Positions 46,249 through 58,418 of a DNA stretch of 64,000 nucleotides are shown here, piece by piece. Location of the stretch: NCBI RefSeq assembly GCF_018812025.1, contig NC_063061.1, positions 31,535,655 through 31,599,654 of the forward strand, read 5' to 3'. The stretch is from Megalobrama amblycephala. Taxonomy: Eukaryota; Chordata; Actinopteri; Cypriniformes; Xenocyprididae. Position numbers and translations under genes: made by a program. Under the pieces are notes generated by a model, which worked only from the letters and a program-made list of their open reading frames with translations, had not been told where the DNA came from and did no database searches. Position 1 is the first letter of the stretch. Each line of letters begins with the position of its first letter.

Positions 46249-48224
46249 ATGAATAAGACTTGATTAACCTGTTAGCCAGCACCCCTGCTTTTGGAAAATC
46301 CCAAAAAATGACATACCCAAACTAAAACAGATACAGTTCATGAACCCTTTGCACTAAAAGCATAAGTAAGGTCTCATTTGAAAGCAGACACTTTGCAGTT
46401 TATGGTAAACTCATAATTAATTATTGTCACAATGAAGCTAATAGTTAAAAATAGCTTTGAATTTTTGAAAAGTTATTAGAAATTTATTTTTATGAAATAT
46501 ATTTATGAAAATAAAAGTGAAGTTGGCCTTGTGGCAATCTAGAAATGCACTGCAGCTAAAGCCACGTGTCTGACCATGTTATATTTCAAATCTGAAGATG
46601 ATAGGTTTAAAACTCTGAGCTTTATTACATGTTTTACAAGACCATGTCATGAGACTTTATTTAGAAAGGACTCTAAAATGTTAACTGATGTTTATTGTCA
46701 TCTATTCAAGGGTATTGTCTATATTGTGTTTGTGGTGCTAAGTGTCCCATTCAGTTTCAGTCTCCCCTGAACACATTCACACCTCTCCAGCCAGCTTATG
46801 GCTCTTATTCTTTTCTTTTGTCTCTATTTTGTCTCTATTATAATTACTGATGTTCTATTCAAGATGATTTAATCCCTCATTTCATTCACCAAACTTCTCA
46901 CTTCACCTTCTTTCAAACTGTATCTAATGCCCTTCTTGGAAAAAAGAGAGAAAAAAAGCTTTACGATTAAAAATTATTTATTTGCATTAGCTCCTCAGAA
47001 CAGGTGCATCTCTGGGCTTGTTAGCATGTTAGCTTAGCACACCATCAAAACACGACAATTTTTTCTCCAAACTTACTAGTCGATTGTTTTAAATAACCTT
47101 CTTTGATGTGATGTGGCTTTGGACCTTTAAATGAATAAGACTTGATTAAATAATCACTCTGACATAGTTCATTCAGTATAGGATTCATTGAAAAAACAGA
47201 ACAAACAAAAGAAAACAGTTCCCTTTCGAATGGGAACTCACGCTGCGTCTGACACTGATGCTATGAAAAAAACATCTCAACATGAATGGTGTCTGAAGCA
47301 TGTATACAAGCTCGACAATCATACTCAGAGCTGGTCGTAGACTTCTAGGGGCCCTAAGTAAAACTTTCTCAGGGGCCCCTGTCAGTGCGTTCATAAAAAC
47401 CCAACACAGTCTCACAGCAATTCGTAAATATTTTGCAGATTGCTGAATTGGTGGCTAATTTGTGTGAATTTGTACAACGAATTTGTACATTTTCATACAA
47501 TCTTTTTAAACCCCAGTGATTGGCAGGTTTAGGGGTGGGGTTACAGGTGGTCCTTCATGATGAGATTCATAAGAAAATTGTAGATTTTTGTACAAATCAA
47601 TCTTTACAAAATAATATGAAATCGCCAGCTAGTAAAATAGTTAGGTTTTCCCATGAGATAGGGTTGAAAACCCCCAAAATAATCCCCAACCCCTTTAATA
47701 TGTTCTTTCAGAGCAGTTTCATGGTCAACAAACAATAATGAGTTGAAACATTCAGTAATACAATAATAATTAAAAAAAAAAAATACAAGCAATAGGGCAA
47801 ATACAACAGAAAAAAAAAAAGATATTAATGAACACATTGCAGTCTTTACTGTATTAATTAAATATACACCTGTTCTTATTAAAGTTACTAAAGTTATTCA
47901 GTGAAGAAAAGTGAATGATTCTCTCATTTTCTTGTGTTGTTTGATTAACGTTAAATGACAGACAGCAGTGGGCTTATTAGGCTGCTATTACCTTAAGAAT
48001 AAAAATGCAGACATTGCACAGATCTAATATACTGACAAGCATTCGATTACTGTTCAAGTTCACTTAAGACAAAACCAACTGTATCTAAATGAAAACACAC
48101 CAAGACGGACATTTTGAATGTATTTGAACAGTGTTGAAATATAGTATAGCCTAATATTTTTTTCAATCCAAGTTTTCAACAAAAGAAAGCAATAAGCGCA
48201 ATAATTACCAGTAGCTAGCAGATT
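46249..48224. other. Intergenic sequence with repeat scraps
   Basis: AT-rich, no supported gene. 47218-47275 (GTTCCCTTTCGAATGGGAAC) resembles the end of a DIRS-type element and is only a scrap. 47400-47560 resembles a fish repeat (ACGAATTTGTACATTTTCATAC). The last 60 bases match the 3' flanks of the receptor genes at 34344 and 56680. Confidence 0.45.
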
Positions 48225-49079
48225 TTAAGAAGAACAGAAACAAGAATGTTTCCCATAACGGTGCAGATACAGAACAGGCTGGACAAAACCACTCAGAATA
48301 AAACAAATAAAACTAATTGGATAGACAACTGCAACCTCTGGTTGTGTTAAAATAATGAGCATTCCTGTGACAATAAAAGGGGCATACATGATGACCATCG
48401 ACACAGTAGTTACCAAAATGAGATAAAACGCTCTTCTCTTTATGTGGTTTTCCTCTTCTCTGTCTCTTCCTCTCTCTCCTGGTCCTGACTGTTTCAGAGC
48501 TCTGAGAACAGCCACACAGCAGAACAGCTGAATGGAGAGGAAGAGTAGGATCTGGAAGAACCATGTAAATACATAAACGTTGCGTGAAAAGAGAAAGCTA
48601 ATCATAGAGAACAAACTGGAACCAAGGCCCAATGGCCACACAAAAACAGAGCAGATCACTCTATATCTGAGAGGTTTGAACTTCAGAAAGGTTACAGGAT
48701 GAACCACTGCCAGGTAACGCTCAACACTGATCAGACACTGAAACAGAGGACGACTGGTCATGTCTAGTCCATCTAAAAAATACACAGCCGTCCAAAGAAT
48801 ATTAAATTTATAGCTGAGGATAATAAGTAAAGATTCCATACAAAAGAACATCTCACAGATGGAGAGGTTCAAAGTGAAGAACTCTGCTGCGATTCCATTG
48901 CCAGTTCCTGTTACTATAAGCCAAATCACATAGGTGTTAATAGGAACACCCAACAGAACAGTGATAAAATGTACAGTCGAGAACATATTAAAACCAATTT
49001 TATCCTCAGTGGCGTTTAAAAAGAAGTGCTCAGAAGAGTTTGATCCATCAGTGGGGAAGATCTCACTGGAGATGTTCAT
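48225..49079 (-). CDS. Intact class A G protein-coupled receptor, third module
   Basis: 284 residues from the ATG at 49079; the frame extends nine codons upstream without an ATG. The same layout as the receptor at 13750: sequons at N2, N14 and N22, ERYLAVVHP after TM3, W in TM4, proline in TM6, QPVLYLH in TM7, and a CFCSS tail. It differs by one extra residue in the second extracellular loop (LFSRNVY for LSNNIY) and by scattered substitutions, many in TM6-TM7 (MIILTQPEVAVVYPISF). W replaces Q at the TM3 position where a cysteine is usual. Glutamate stands in TM2 for aspartate. The 5' flank to 49983 is homologous to both arms, so this is a third copy of the same module in the orientation of arm 2. 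Open frame and low frequency of disabling changes suggest selection. Confidence 0.9.
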   Translation of the reverse strand: MNISSEIFPTDGSNSSEHFFLNATEDKIGFNMFSTVHFITVLLGVPINTYVIWLIVTGTGNGIAAEFFTLNLSICEMFFCMESLLIILSYKFNILWTAVYFLDGLDMTSRPLFQCLISVERYLAVVHPVTFLKFKPLRYRVICSVFVWPLGLGSSLFSMISFLFSRNVYVFTWFFQILLFLSIQLFCCVAVLRALKQSGPGERGRDREEENHIKRRAFYLILVTTVSMVIMYAPFIVTGMLIILTQPEVAVVYPISFICFILSGFVQPVLYLHRYGKHSCFCSS

Positions 49080-49983
49080 CTCTTCACTGTTTGCAGTCAA
49101 AAACACAACTGTGATCTATGAATGAGAGATACAAGTGTTAGTCCACCAGAAGACACTAATATTTACCTCAGTCCTGTGCTGTTGTCCATGATGATAGGTA
49201 AATAAAATTAAAATTAAAATAAAATAAATGCAAACAGGGTCATATCTATAGTTACTTACAGCTAGAGTCTGTGCCTTCTATGTGAATGTGTTAAAAAGAT
49301 TGAACTCACACCTCTTCAGGAATGGGTCCTGTGAAGAGTGGCAAAATGACATGCAAATACACTATATGATCATATTTCCCTCCAAAGACAGATTGTGTTC
49401 TGTGATTGTGTTACTAACGTAGATCTGTTAAAAAAATAAAAATAAAATAAAAGTACTGTAGCAACATTATCAGCTGAACGACATGGAAGCAACAAGACTA
49501 GTCACACACATCTGATTACAAATGTTTAAAACAGATTTACTACAAAATAAAATAAATGATAGCACTTATTTATATTTCCCAATATTCTGATTATGTATGG
49601 ATGTACATATAGCTGATAGCAGTAAGGGACACTTCTTTATATGTTACCAGAATGACCACAAAAATGTTTTTAAAAAAGACTTCAGACCAAAACATGTAAT
49701 TCAATTTGACAGTCTTGTTCAACAATCTAGGGCACATGTAGTTCTATCACCTGACAGGTGCAACAAATCCAGCTTAATGTCCTACCTCCTTTTAAGACAT
49801 TGTTTGATAAGTCAATGACAAATGAAATACTGTCATTGCTGCCTGAACCCCAGCTAATAGGCTAAACATAAAAATTACAGTGGTTTATTATTGTTTGAGA
49901 AAAAATGAACAGACATTAGTTTGTGTGTGCCACTTAAAACCAAGCTAATTACTTGAGCAGAATTCAGATTCTCTGGCATGATG
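49080..49983 (-). other. Conserved 5' flank of the third receptor module
   Basis: Matches 36772-37764 and 13749 down to about 12770, including the leader-exon signals and the TTTATTATTGTTT stretch. Homology stops at 49983 where a LINE fragment begins; the Gypsy element next to arm 2 is absent, so this module split off before that insertion or has a different boundary. Confidence 0.75.
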
Positions 49984-50330
49984 CTCAGCACATGAGTCTC
50001 GCGTCTGTGGTCATGAAGTCGTATGAAATATTGGTGTTGGCCTACAGAGCAAACAGGTCTGTGGATGATGCAGTCAACATGGGACTACATTACATCCTGC
50101 AACATCTCAACAGATCAGGGACTTATGCAAGGATCCTATTTGTGGACTTCAGTTTGGCCTTCAGTACCATCATGCCTGATCTTCTCACAGCCAAACTGAC
50201 CCAGCTCTCCATGCCCACCCCAATCTGTCAGTGGATCACCAGCTTTCTGACAGGCAGGAAACAGCTAGTGAGACTGGGGAAATTCACATTCAACATCTGC
50301 ACAATCAGCAATGATCCACAACAGTGATAA
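49984..50330 (+). pseudogene. LINE reverse transcriptase fragment
   Basis: About 115 codons: LAYRANRSVDDAVNMGLHYI, ARILFVDFSLAFSTIMPDLL and WITSFLTGRKQLVRLG. These are the RT finger/palm motifs of a fish CR1/Rex-type LINE, with the first catalytic aspartate in FVDFS. Ends abruptly after the position where PQG would follow. Opposite orientation to the LINE at 34426. Confidence 0.88.
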
Positions 50331-50759
50331 GTCTGTATACAGACAGCAGGTAAATAACATCTATCTTCCTTCCCTTTGAAGGCACAAGTTTTATTAACTA
50401 AATCACGAACCATAACTAAACTAACACACACATACATAGGTAAAAATGAGCAATAATAGAGTTGAACCGGAAGTGGGACAGGAAATGAAGCTATGGGGAA
50501 AAGTAAAAAACAATCTGGAAAAGACCATCAGTTTTCTCAGTAAAAAAAGGACCTTTGCTAACAAAGGTGGTTCACAAATTAATACTAAATCGCTGTTTAG
50601 TGTTCAAATGTAGGATACTTGCAAAAGGCCTTTAATTGTTGAGGAGCATCGGATCTGCAGGCTGAGGAAAAATCCTTGATGGTTCGGTCCGAAGTTGTAA
50701 TCAATATCTTCTGCTTTGGGTGAAGAAAAATGAAACAACTTAAGCTGTTAATTTGACTC
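50331..50759. other. Non-coding stretch, nothing recognised
   Basis: Moderately GC-balanced sequence with a purine-rich middle. No ORF above 70 codons and no terminal repeats seen. Confidence 0.3.
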
Positions 50760-51130
50760 TGGTGGGGGGAAGGCAGGCCTACAGGTCTTGTTGTTAATCA
50801 GATAATTAAGCAATTACTTAAGTGATGATTGAACATTAATGATGAACACCTGCTCTTGACAAGCAGAATCACTGAAGAAAAGAGAAACACAAGAACTGAC
50901 TTTAGTCACAGCCTTAGATGAAATCAACTGAAGATAAAAGACATTAAATCTCTCAAGATCTGATTTAAAAAATCTGATTCACTTATTACTAATTGACTTT
51001 ATTTCTGCCAGACGTCTAAATAAGTTCTTATTGAGAATTAACAGAGGTTTAGATGTTGGTGTTTTATTGGTCAAACAATTATGCCACCATCATGGTGGTC
51101 AGCGTTTATTTTAGTTGCGCTCTTGACACT

Positions 51131-52919
51131 TTTATGTCTATAAAATAGTTTATGTTTGAACAATTGCAATAGTGTTTTACAACAAGAGAGTGCGCTGAAC
51201 TGTGCACGAGATGGAGCGGGACACGGAAAATGAAGTACTATATATATATAAATAACTGCAGAAAAGCCACACTGCAGATATACATTTCATATGTCGGCAA
51301 ATCAAATTACATCGGCTAAACTGTGCGAGCAAGCTTTAACTCTACAGCGCAACACTGATGCACCAAAAAATTAAATTAATTAAATAAGAAAAATTACATA
51401 TATATTTTTTTATCAAACATTAATTTACAGAATTGAATTAGAACAGAAATATGATCGAGTCAAACTGCAAAATGCCTTAAGTGCAGGGTAACATATATTC
51501 AAAACACAAGCCACAAATAATTAAATGAGATAACCCAGAGTGATCAATACATAAATTAAAATTAAAGAAATTATTAAAATAACGAAAGTATAGCCAGAAT
51601 TGTCAACTTTGTCTTTTTAACTGCAGAGACAATAAACGCTGAACTGGATTGGCAGTCTTTTTAGCTAAACATTCAAAAATCAAATTACATCCATCTTAAA
51701 TAGTTTGAAATCATTTGTAGCTACCCTACCTGATTGAGAGAGAAAAATCCAGTCTTTCACGCGATCTGCCTGTGTCCGTTTGAGTCTTTTTAAATGGCGC
51801 GCTATAGTCAGCTCGTTGGCCGGCAGAAGCGCGCCGCAGTGTTTGTCGTTGTTGAGTTCTAGGACATGAGCTGTTGGCACAACTTGCATCATACGTTTTT
51901 TGGATCATCTTTTACCATTTCAAAGTGCATCCAATTGTACACTTTATCCAAGACATTGTTAAAGATTTAATCCCTGCCGCAAAGATGCTCCTCTGCCGGT
52001 CACGGATGATGGAAGTGAATCTTAAATTGGTCACAGGGGTGGTTGGATTTATTCACGCACATTAAATATATGTATTAAAAGCTTCTTTCTTTTCACATTT
52101 TTATTTATGGTATTAACATAATAGGCTGTATATTAACCCATTGGGAAAGAACCGGTATGTCTATGTAAAATCAGATATTGAGCACCCCCATATCTCTTCT
52201 CATAACACCTCTGCGAAGATTCGACTGTGAGATTGGTAGTCGAATCAGGCTCCTCCTATCGAAGATTCGAATCGTCGACTATTCAGGGTCACCCCTATAT
52301 AGTTTATTTCACACACTTTGTCTTTAAGTCTTCCACTTTTTTCCACAAAACCTTTGCTCTCTAGAAACCCAGTCAGTTTGGGTTAAAATTCTTTGAAGTT
52401 CAATTATTAGCGTTATAAAACACTGAATTAATAACAACATATGAAACTAAATTAAAAACATGCATCAGAAAAATTGGGAATGTTGGACAATAAACAACTT
52501 GATTTTGTAGTGTTGTCTAATGTCCGCTGAATCTCTTATATTTAACCAAAAAGAACACACATGAACAAACAACTGTAACTATATGTTACTGCCTCTGAAA
52601 TAAAGCAACGTGCAGTATAACATTGATGTGTTCTGGCTCATCCTGAACTGAAGCACAGGCTCTACTCTCCAACACAATGGTGACCCACAAAACACACGAT
52701 AGAAACCCTCTAAATCCCAACAGATCATGAAACACTAACAGATCTCTCAAGAATGAATCTCAACAAAAAACAAACGAAAACAACAAAAAATTCAGATCAA
52801 CTCACATCATCACAAAACAAGCTACATCATCACAAAAAAGCTTTGTTGATTGACCATTTTTTATGCTTTTTAAAGTGAAGGTATTTGATCGTAATAATTC
52901 AGGAAATACCTGTAAAGTA
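51131..52919. other. Non-coding interval with repeat fragments
   Basis: Contains no supported gene. 52200-52310 has a repeated GAAGATTCGA motif and ends CAGGGTCACCCCTA, typical of fish hAT-like termini. 52350-52540 is the inverse of a repeat at 23040-23240. Confidence 0.4.
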
Positions 52920-53703
52920 CACTGTAAAAAATGACCGTGATTTTAACAGTAAAAGACTGTAAAAATGCTGCGGTGAAAAACTGTTGATTGGTTTACAGAA
53001 AGTTTCCGTACTATATACGGTGAATAACTGTAACAGATCTAATGGTACATTTAATGTAATTTTACGGTAAAATACCGTTAAATTCACAGTTTTTGGAAGT
53101 GAAAAATAACAATTCATTGTAAAATTTACAATGAAAAACCTTATATTGACATTCCCACAATTTCCTGCGTGATACTTCACATTTGATATATTTCCGTTGA
53201 AATAACTCTGTTTCTTCTTAGTTTTTCTCATTTTTTTCTAATCAGTTATGTACATTGGGGTTTTATGTTACATCTAATGTTGTTAAATTAATGTTTATTG
53301 AATTTTTAAAATTTCATGCATGTTACCATGATGGTGTTTAGTGTGTGAATGACACTGTGTGCACCTTCTATATATTAGTATTGTGCTTCTCAGCTTGTGG
53401 AAAAGCTGCTTGTGATAAACTTTGATTCATCATGTGACTCTCATCACCACTGTGTCTGGTGACTGTCAGTGTATTATAAAGGTACAAAACAGATATTAGT
53501 ATTTCATTAGGTTAGTAAATTAACATTATATCAGTTAATGAAATACATTATTTTACCGTAAATTTAACAGATTTAAAATGTAAAATTCACATGTAACTCT
53601 GTAAGTATGTTTACGGTTTGATGTCATTTTTACAGTATTGTTCTGGTAACCACAGCTGCCGGTATTTTTCCGTAGAAACAACGGGATTTTTTTTTTTACA
53701 GTG
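52920..53703. mobile_element. 784 bp element with CACTGTAAAAAA ends and TA target
   Basis: The left end CACTGTAAAAAATGACCGTG and right end TTTTTTTTTTTTACAGTG form inverted termini flanked by TA (52918-52919, 53704-53705). Internal CGGCAGCTGTGG-type motifs occur at the right. It matches 38965-40190 in inverse orientation and supplies the empty site for the MITE at 39141-39444. Confidence 0.75.
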
Positions 53704-54349
53704 TAACAGTTTATTTAAAATTAGGATATTTTACTTTAATTCTACAGGGTTTTTTGGCTGCCATTCATTTGACCATTTTACCATTTAACTGTTTTGTTAC
53801 TGTTTAATTACTGATTATTTTTGTAATTTTACATTTGTTTGTAATTTAAGAAAACAGAAAAAGTACTGTATAAAAAATACAGTACATTTTCTGTAAAAAA
53901 TATGTGAATTAATGTAATTTTTCATTAATGTCATAACACATAAAATAACAGCCGAGTTGTTAATTTACATACATTGTATTTTTACAGAGTTTTGAGTATA
54001 ATTTAAAATAAAAGAAAATGACCGTAAAAAAAAATCAGTTATTTTCCATAAAATTAGGATTTTTTTTTTAGTGTAGGAGCCATACAATTTACTGATGACT
54101 TAATTAAAAAAAGCTGTTCTATTGCGCTTCTGATTTGGCAGTGAAATTGTGAAGATTTGAAGGATTCTATGGTCCAGTTAGTATTTTCACCCCATAATGG
54201 CGGCCACGCTACCGGAGCGCCATCTAGTGGTTGTTACCCAAAAAGTATCAAAGTGTCGCCTCTTGTGTTCTCTTTATTTAGGCTACCTATTCTATATCTC
54301 ATGTAATGCGCAAATTGGTGGGCGTGGCTAAACAGGCAGTGATGAAGTA

Positions 54350-54938
54350 GGGGTGCTTCTCAATATCCCTCCTCGTCTCCTCGCTCCTCCGTCCTCCATC
54401 CTATGACCCGGAAAACAATCGAGCTCAGCCATCTTGAAGGACATCTCAATTCTCTAATTGCACCGCGAGGAGGCGAGGAACGAGGAGTGAGGAGGCTTCC
54501 TGAGAAGTTATGAGCGAGGATACACAGGTGCATCCTTTGCGGAAGTCTTTCTCATCGAGAAACGTGACGCACGCATAAATTCTCCTCCCCCTTCTTATCT
54601 GTCACAATAATTTAAATGTATGCTTTACTTTTACAGATTAAATAAACTTTATATCTCATATATTTCAACTAGGCATCTTTCTTTATTAATATTTATTATA
54701 TTTTTTTAAATAACCAAACTTTAACAACATGTGGGTAGATCCCTCGAGCGCAGCTGATGACGCTTTGAAGTGACGCTAAAGGGAACGAGGATTTATCATT
54801 TCACTTGATTAAATTCCTCCGTCCTCTCGTCTTTTCCTTGCGTCCTTCCCTGGCATCCTTGAGGGGTGGAGCTAAGACGCGAGGAAAGGAAGCAAGGAAA
54901 GGAAACGAGGATGCACAAATAAGAATTGAGAAGCACCC
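54350..54938. mobile_element. 589 bp MITE with TA target
   Basis: Ends GGGGTGCTTCTCAATATCCC and GAATTGAGAAGCACCC are inverted repeats; TA flanks both sides (54348-54349, 54939-54940). The subterminal sequence is rich in GAGGA/TCCTC direct and inverted motifs. No transposase frame. Confidence 0.8.
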
Positions 54939-55885
54939 TAGGTGTTGATCTTTTTCTGCAGAGGTGGTGCTTGCTGCCCTTTGACGTCATAGATCCCCAC
55001 TTTGTAAATCCTGTCGTTTTCTGGGACGTCAATTAAAGTTTTTATTGGACTAACAAGGAAGTTTTCAGCTCTAAAACTTACAGGATATTCTTAAAGTATG
55101 ATGACAAATTATATGTCAAAAACTCAAGGAAAAATCTGATTTCTCAGTTCATGACCCCTTTAAACAAATGCCACTGTAATGCTTCAATGCTAAAAATGAC
55201 CATCACTTACCGCTCAGGATTATACATGAAAACATAGCATACAATCCTCAACAGTGGTGTCAATAATTATTCATACTGCAGTGCATGATAGGAGTTTTGT
55301 CCTATGGTGATACCCAGCATGCATTGCAGCGTGAAGCGTTTTATCAATTTATATTTTTTTGCTGTCACATTTTGTTGTTGAGATTCTAATGCTGATTCTT
55401 GATGTCTGCGTGTGTCTAAGTGATGCAGTAGTTCAAATTTTTTTTATACATTACATGATTTTAAAATTATTCAGTATATCTGTTTGTTGAAACTCTTTCT
55501 TCTCATGCTGTAGTTTCACAGGGTTGGTAATGCAAGACTAAAATGTATAAATGACAAAACATATGATCAGTTGCTTTGGATGCAATCAGGCAAGCTCACA
55601 ATGACTATATCATTATATAACAACAGCTAATATCTGCTCACAGTAAAGCACTGATCTCACTGCTTTACAACAACATGCGTTGTTACAGATAAATATCTAA
55701 AATAGAAAGCCCAACTTAAGCAAATTCTAATCTTTCTGATGGTGGCTTCTTTTCTTCAGACTATCATCACTTAATTAATTGCTTAATTATCCAACTTGAA
55801 CTCTGCTTCAGTGTTATTTTAACACTATTTAGAGAGGGACCAAATGTACTCTGAGCAGAGTTGATTTAACTCTGGGGATTTTGCT

Positions 55886-56679
55886 GTGAGTACTGAATAC
55901 AAAAACAAGAGATAATACACAAACAGTAATAATAGATGCCATGTCCTATGAATATGCATGTTCATTTACGAACAGCCTGTCAATATATTAATGCAGGAAA
56001 GTCTGTGTTGAGGGTTTTCTATGTATCACTTTGTCTCTGCTCTTCCATGTGGCAACCCACATACTTTGGCGCAATACAACTTTATCTGATGGGCCATGGT
56101 AACTGAGGCCCTTGCACAGGCTGGTCTTCTCGGGGGTTGGGGGACAGACCCCAGAATGAGTTTTAAACAATTGTTAAATATAACAAATAACTGTGTCTGA
56201 TTTGTCTCAGTCCTTACATTGATGAAAGCAAACTCTGATAAATATCCCATTTAGGGCAAATCATACAGGTTTGAAATAACATGAGGGTTAGGAAATAAGA
56301 TGTTTTATTCATTTCATCAGTTATTTCTTTAATGGTTTAAGAAGTCAGCCCTCTGAGCATAAATGTTTCTGGACTGTAATTTTATAATTTGAAAGCAAGT
56401 GCAACTTTATAATGTGAAGAAAAAAAAATATATAATAATGTTAGAGGCACTACAGAGATTTTGAGAAAAAGAGATGGTACAAAAAAAAAAAACACAGAAC
56501 AGATTGCAAAATCACACTTTGATCTATGAGCAAATTTAATACACATTTTTCACCCAAGTTTAATTCAAAGAGCTGTATTTAGATGGGAAAATATAGTATA
56601 ATCACTTTTTTAATTCAAGTTTACACAACAAAAGCAAGCAATAGGTGTAATAATTGTCAGTATTTACAAGTAGCAGATT
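55886..56679. other. Intergenic sequence before the split receptor
   Basis: AT-rich; no supported gene. The last 60-80 bases match the 3' flank of the receptor at 48225. Confidence 0.4.
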
Positions 56680-56827
56680 TTAGAAAGAACAGAAACAAGA
56701 AAGTTTTCCAGTGCGCTGCAGAACAGGCTGCACAAAACCACCCAGAATAAAACAAATAAAACTAATTGGATAGATAACTGAAACCTCTTTTTGTGTTAGA
56801 ATATAGAGGATTCCTGTGACAATAAAA

Positions 56828-57005
56828 GTGACCGACGAATTGGGATATCGCTAGAGAGCCCTATCAGCTTCGAGTGAACTAAAACAAGCCAATGGAATTG
56901 GCGTGCGATATTTGCATAATGCGCACCGCCACCGACAGGTGTATATAAATAGGAAGCAGATGCAATCGCACTCTGTTTTTCGCTGAGGAGACAACTGGTG
57001 TCTGC
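56828..57005. repeat. DIRS left inverted terminal repeat
   Basis: Begins GTGACCGACGAATTGGGATA and pairs with 61580 down to about 61405. Includes TATTTGCATAATGCGCACCG and a TATATAAATA box near 56945, which may serve as a promoter in the right-hand copy (coding-strand 5' end). Confidence 0.88.
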
Positions 57006-57094
57006 ACAACAGCGAGGGTACAGAAACTGTGGTGACGGGACGTACGTCTCCGTTCCCTCCTTCAGGGAACGAGGGTTACATACGTAACCGAGAC

Positions 57095-57151
57095 GTTCCC
57101 TTTCAGTCGGTCACGTTCGACGTACGTCAGTAGTGACCGACGAATTGGGAT
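57095..57151. repeat. DIRS internal complementary region
   Basis: 57 bp that reads GTTCCCTTTCAGTCGGTCAC, then ACGTACGTCAGTA, then GTGACCGACGAATTGGGAT. The first part is the complement of the right tail (61581-61618) and the last part equals the left end (56828-56846). It spans the joint of the two ends exactly as in DIRS1-type elements. Confidence 0.88.
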
Positions 57152-57780
57152 CCCAAATAAAGCGTCCACAGTTACGAAACCCCTTCCAGTGCCCAGTGCA
57201 AGCTCTAGCCACCCGTCGCACCGATTGGGACGGTGAAGGGCTTACGAGCTTACGCCGAGAGAGTCTACTGCTGTTCCGACATACCCACTAAGTAAACTAG
57301 ACTACACTGGGGAAGCAAACCCGTAGGGGACGCTGCGGAGGCCACTACCTACCCAATGGGGGAGGAGTTTACGTGGAGAATACACATATGGACTGGCCCG
57401 GGGGGCAGTACGCATATGGAGTCCCTGGGATGGCTCAACCTGGGTAGGGGGAGACTCATCTGACAGGTGACAGCAGAGCTGGCTCTGCTAAGGGAAAGAC
57501 ACGGACTCGCCGTAGGGAGTTTTAAACCGTGGACAATTACACATATGGGACCGCTCACGTAGATGAGTCACGACATATGGAACCCAGCCAACAGACAACG
57601 TCAGGGACGGATGTTGGCCTGGCATCAGACACTCCGCAATGTCCGAGCCGAAGGGGGAGGCGGAGGAACTCGACAGGGTTCGCCAAGTGGGGAACACGAC
57701 TGGAGTCAATAGATGCACGTATCTGGCCCAGGGGGCGGGAATGGCATTGCAAGCCGACACTTAGAGCGGGTTCAACGCGT

Positions 57781-58193
57781 CTACCGGCTAGTGGAAGTGA
57801 GTACATGGGAAGATACCGGCTCTACACGTAGGCTATAGAATCTAGCGAACGTTTTAGGTGTCGCCCAGCCCGCAGCTCTACAATATCTGTCAGCGAGGCG
57901 CCATGAGCCAACGCCCAGGAAGAGGCCACTCCTCTGGTGGAGTGGGCTCTCAACCCAAGCGGACAAGGCACGCCTTGGGAATCGTACGCCAAGGCGATGG
58001 CATCCACTATCCAGTGGGCCATCCTCTGCTTGGAGACAGCCTTTCCCTTCTGCTGGCCTCCGTAACAGACGAAGAGCTGATCTGAGGTCCTGAAGCTTCG
58101 CGTTCTGTCCACGTACACACGCAGAGCGCGGACGGGACAGAGCAAAGCTAGGGCTGGGTCTGCCTCCTCCGAGGGCAGCGCTTGCAGGTTCAC
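57781..58193 (-). pseudogene. DIRS tyrosine recombinase, frameshifted
   Basis: Minus-strand frame 58193-57822 carries ALLCPVRALRVYVDRTR, RMAHWIVDAIALAYDS and the H-x-x-R box RAHSTRGVASSWA of DIRS recombinases. A one-base loss near 57885-57890 shifts the frame; the conserved continuation CRAAGWATPKTFARFYSLRV with the likely nucleophilic tyrosine is in the overlapping frame (57966-57781). The N-terminal part lies upstream in broken frames. Inactive as it stands. Confidence 0.88.
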
Positions 58194-58418
58194 TACCTGA
58201 TCTCAGAAGGGAGTGGTAGGAACCTTGGGCACATATCCGGGCCGGGGTCTCAGGATGACGTGAGAGTCACCGGGCCCGAATTCTAGGCACGATTCGTCGA
58301 CCGAAAATGTGTGCAGATCCCCTACCCTCTTAAGCGAAGCCAGTGCAACCAGGAGGACGGTCTAGAGAGACAGTACTTTTAACTCGACTGACTGCAGAGG
58401 CTCGAAGGGATGCACCAT

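Larger units (their letters stand above)
50760..55885. mobile_element. Possible large element delimited by diverged foldback arms
   Basis: 50760-51130 and 55255-55885 are inverted relatives of the two arms of the 42371-44111 palindrome (shared AAGCAGAATCACTGAAG, ATAAGTTCTTATTGAGAATT, and at the right end AACTCTGGGGATTTTGCTGTG). The interval holds other elements (52920-53703, 54350-54938). Whether this was one insertion, or two independent fragments, is undecided. Confidence 0.4.

Noticed and set aside
49953..50327. Possible host gene at the receptor module boundary
   Set aside because: Sequence is a LINE reverse transcriptase fragment (FVDFS, WITSFLTGRKQ).
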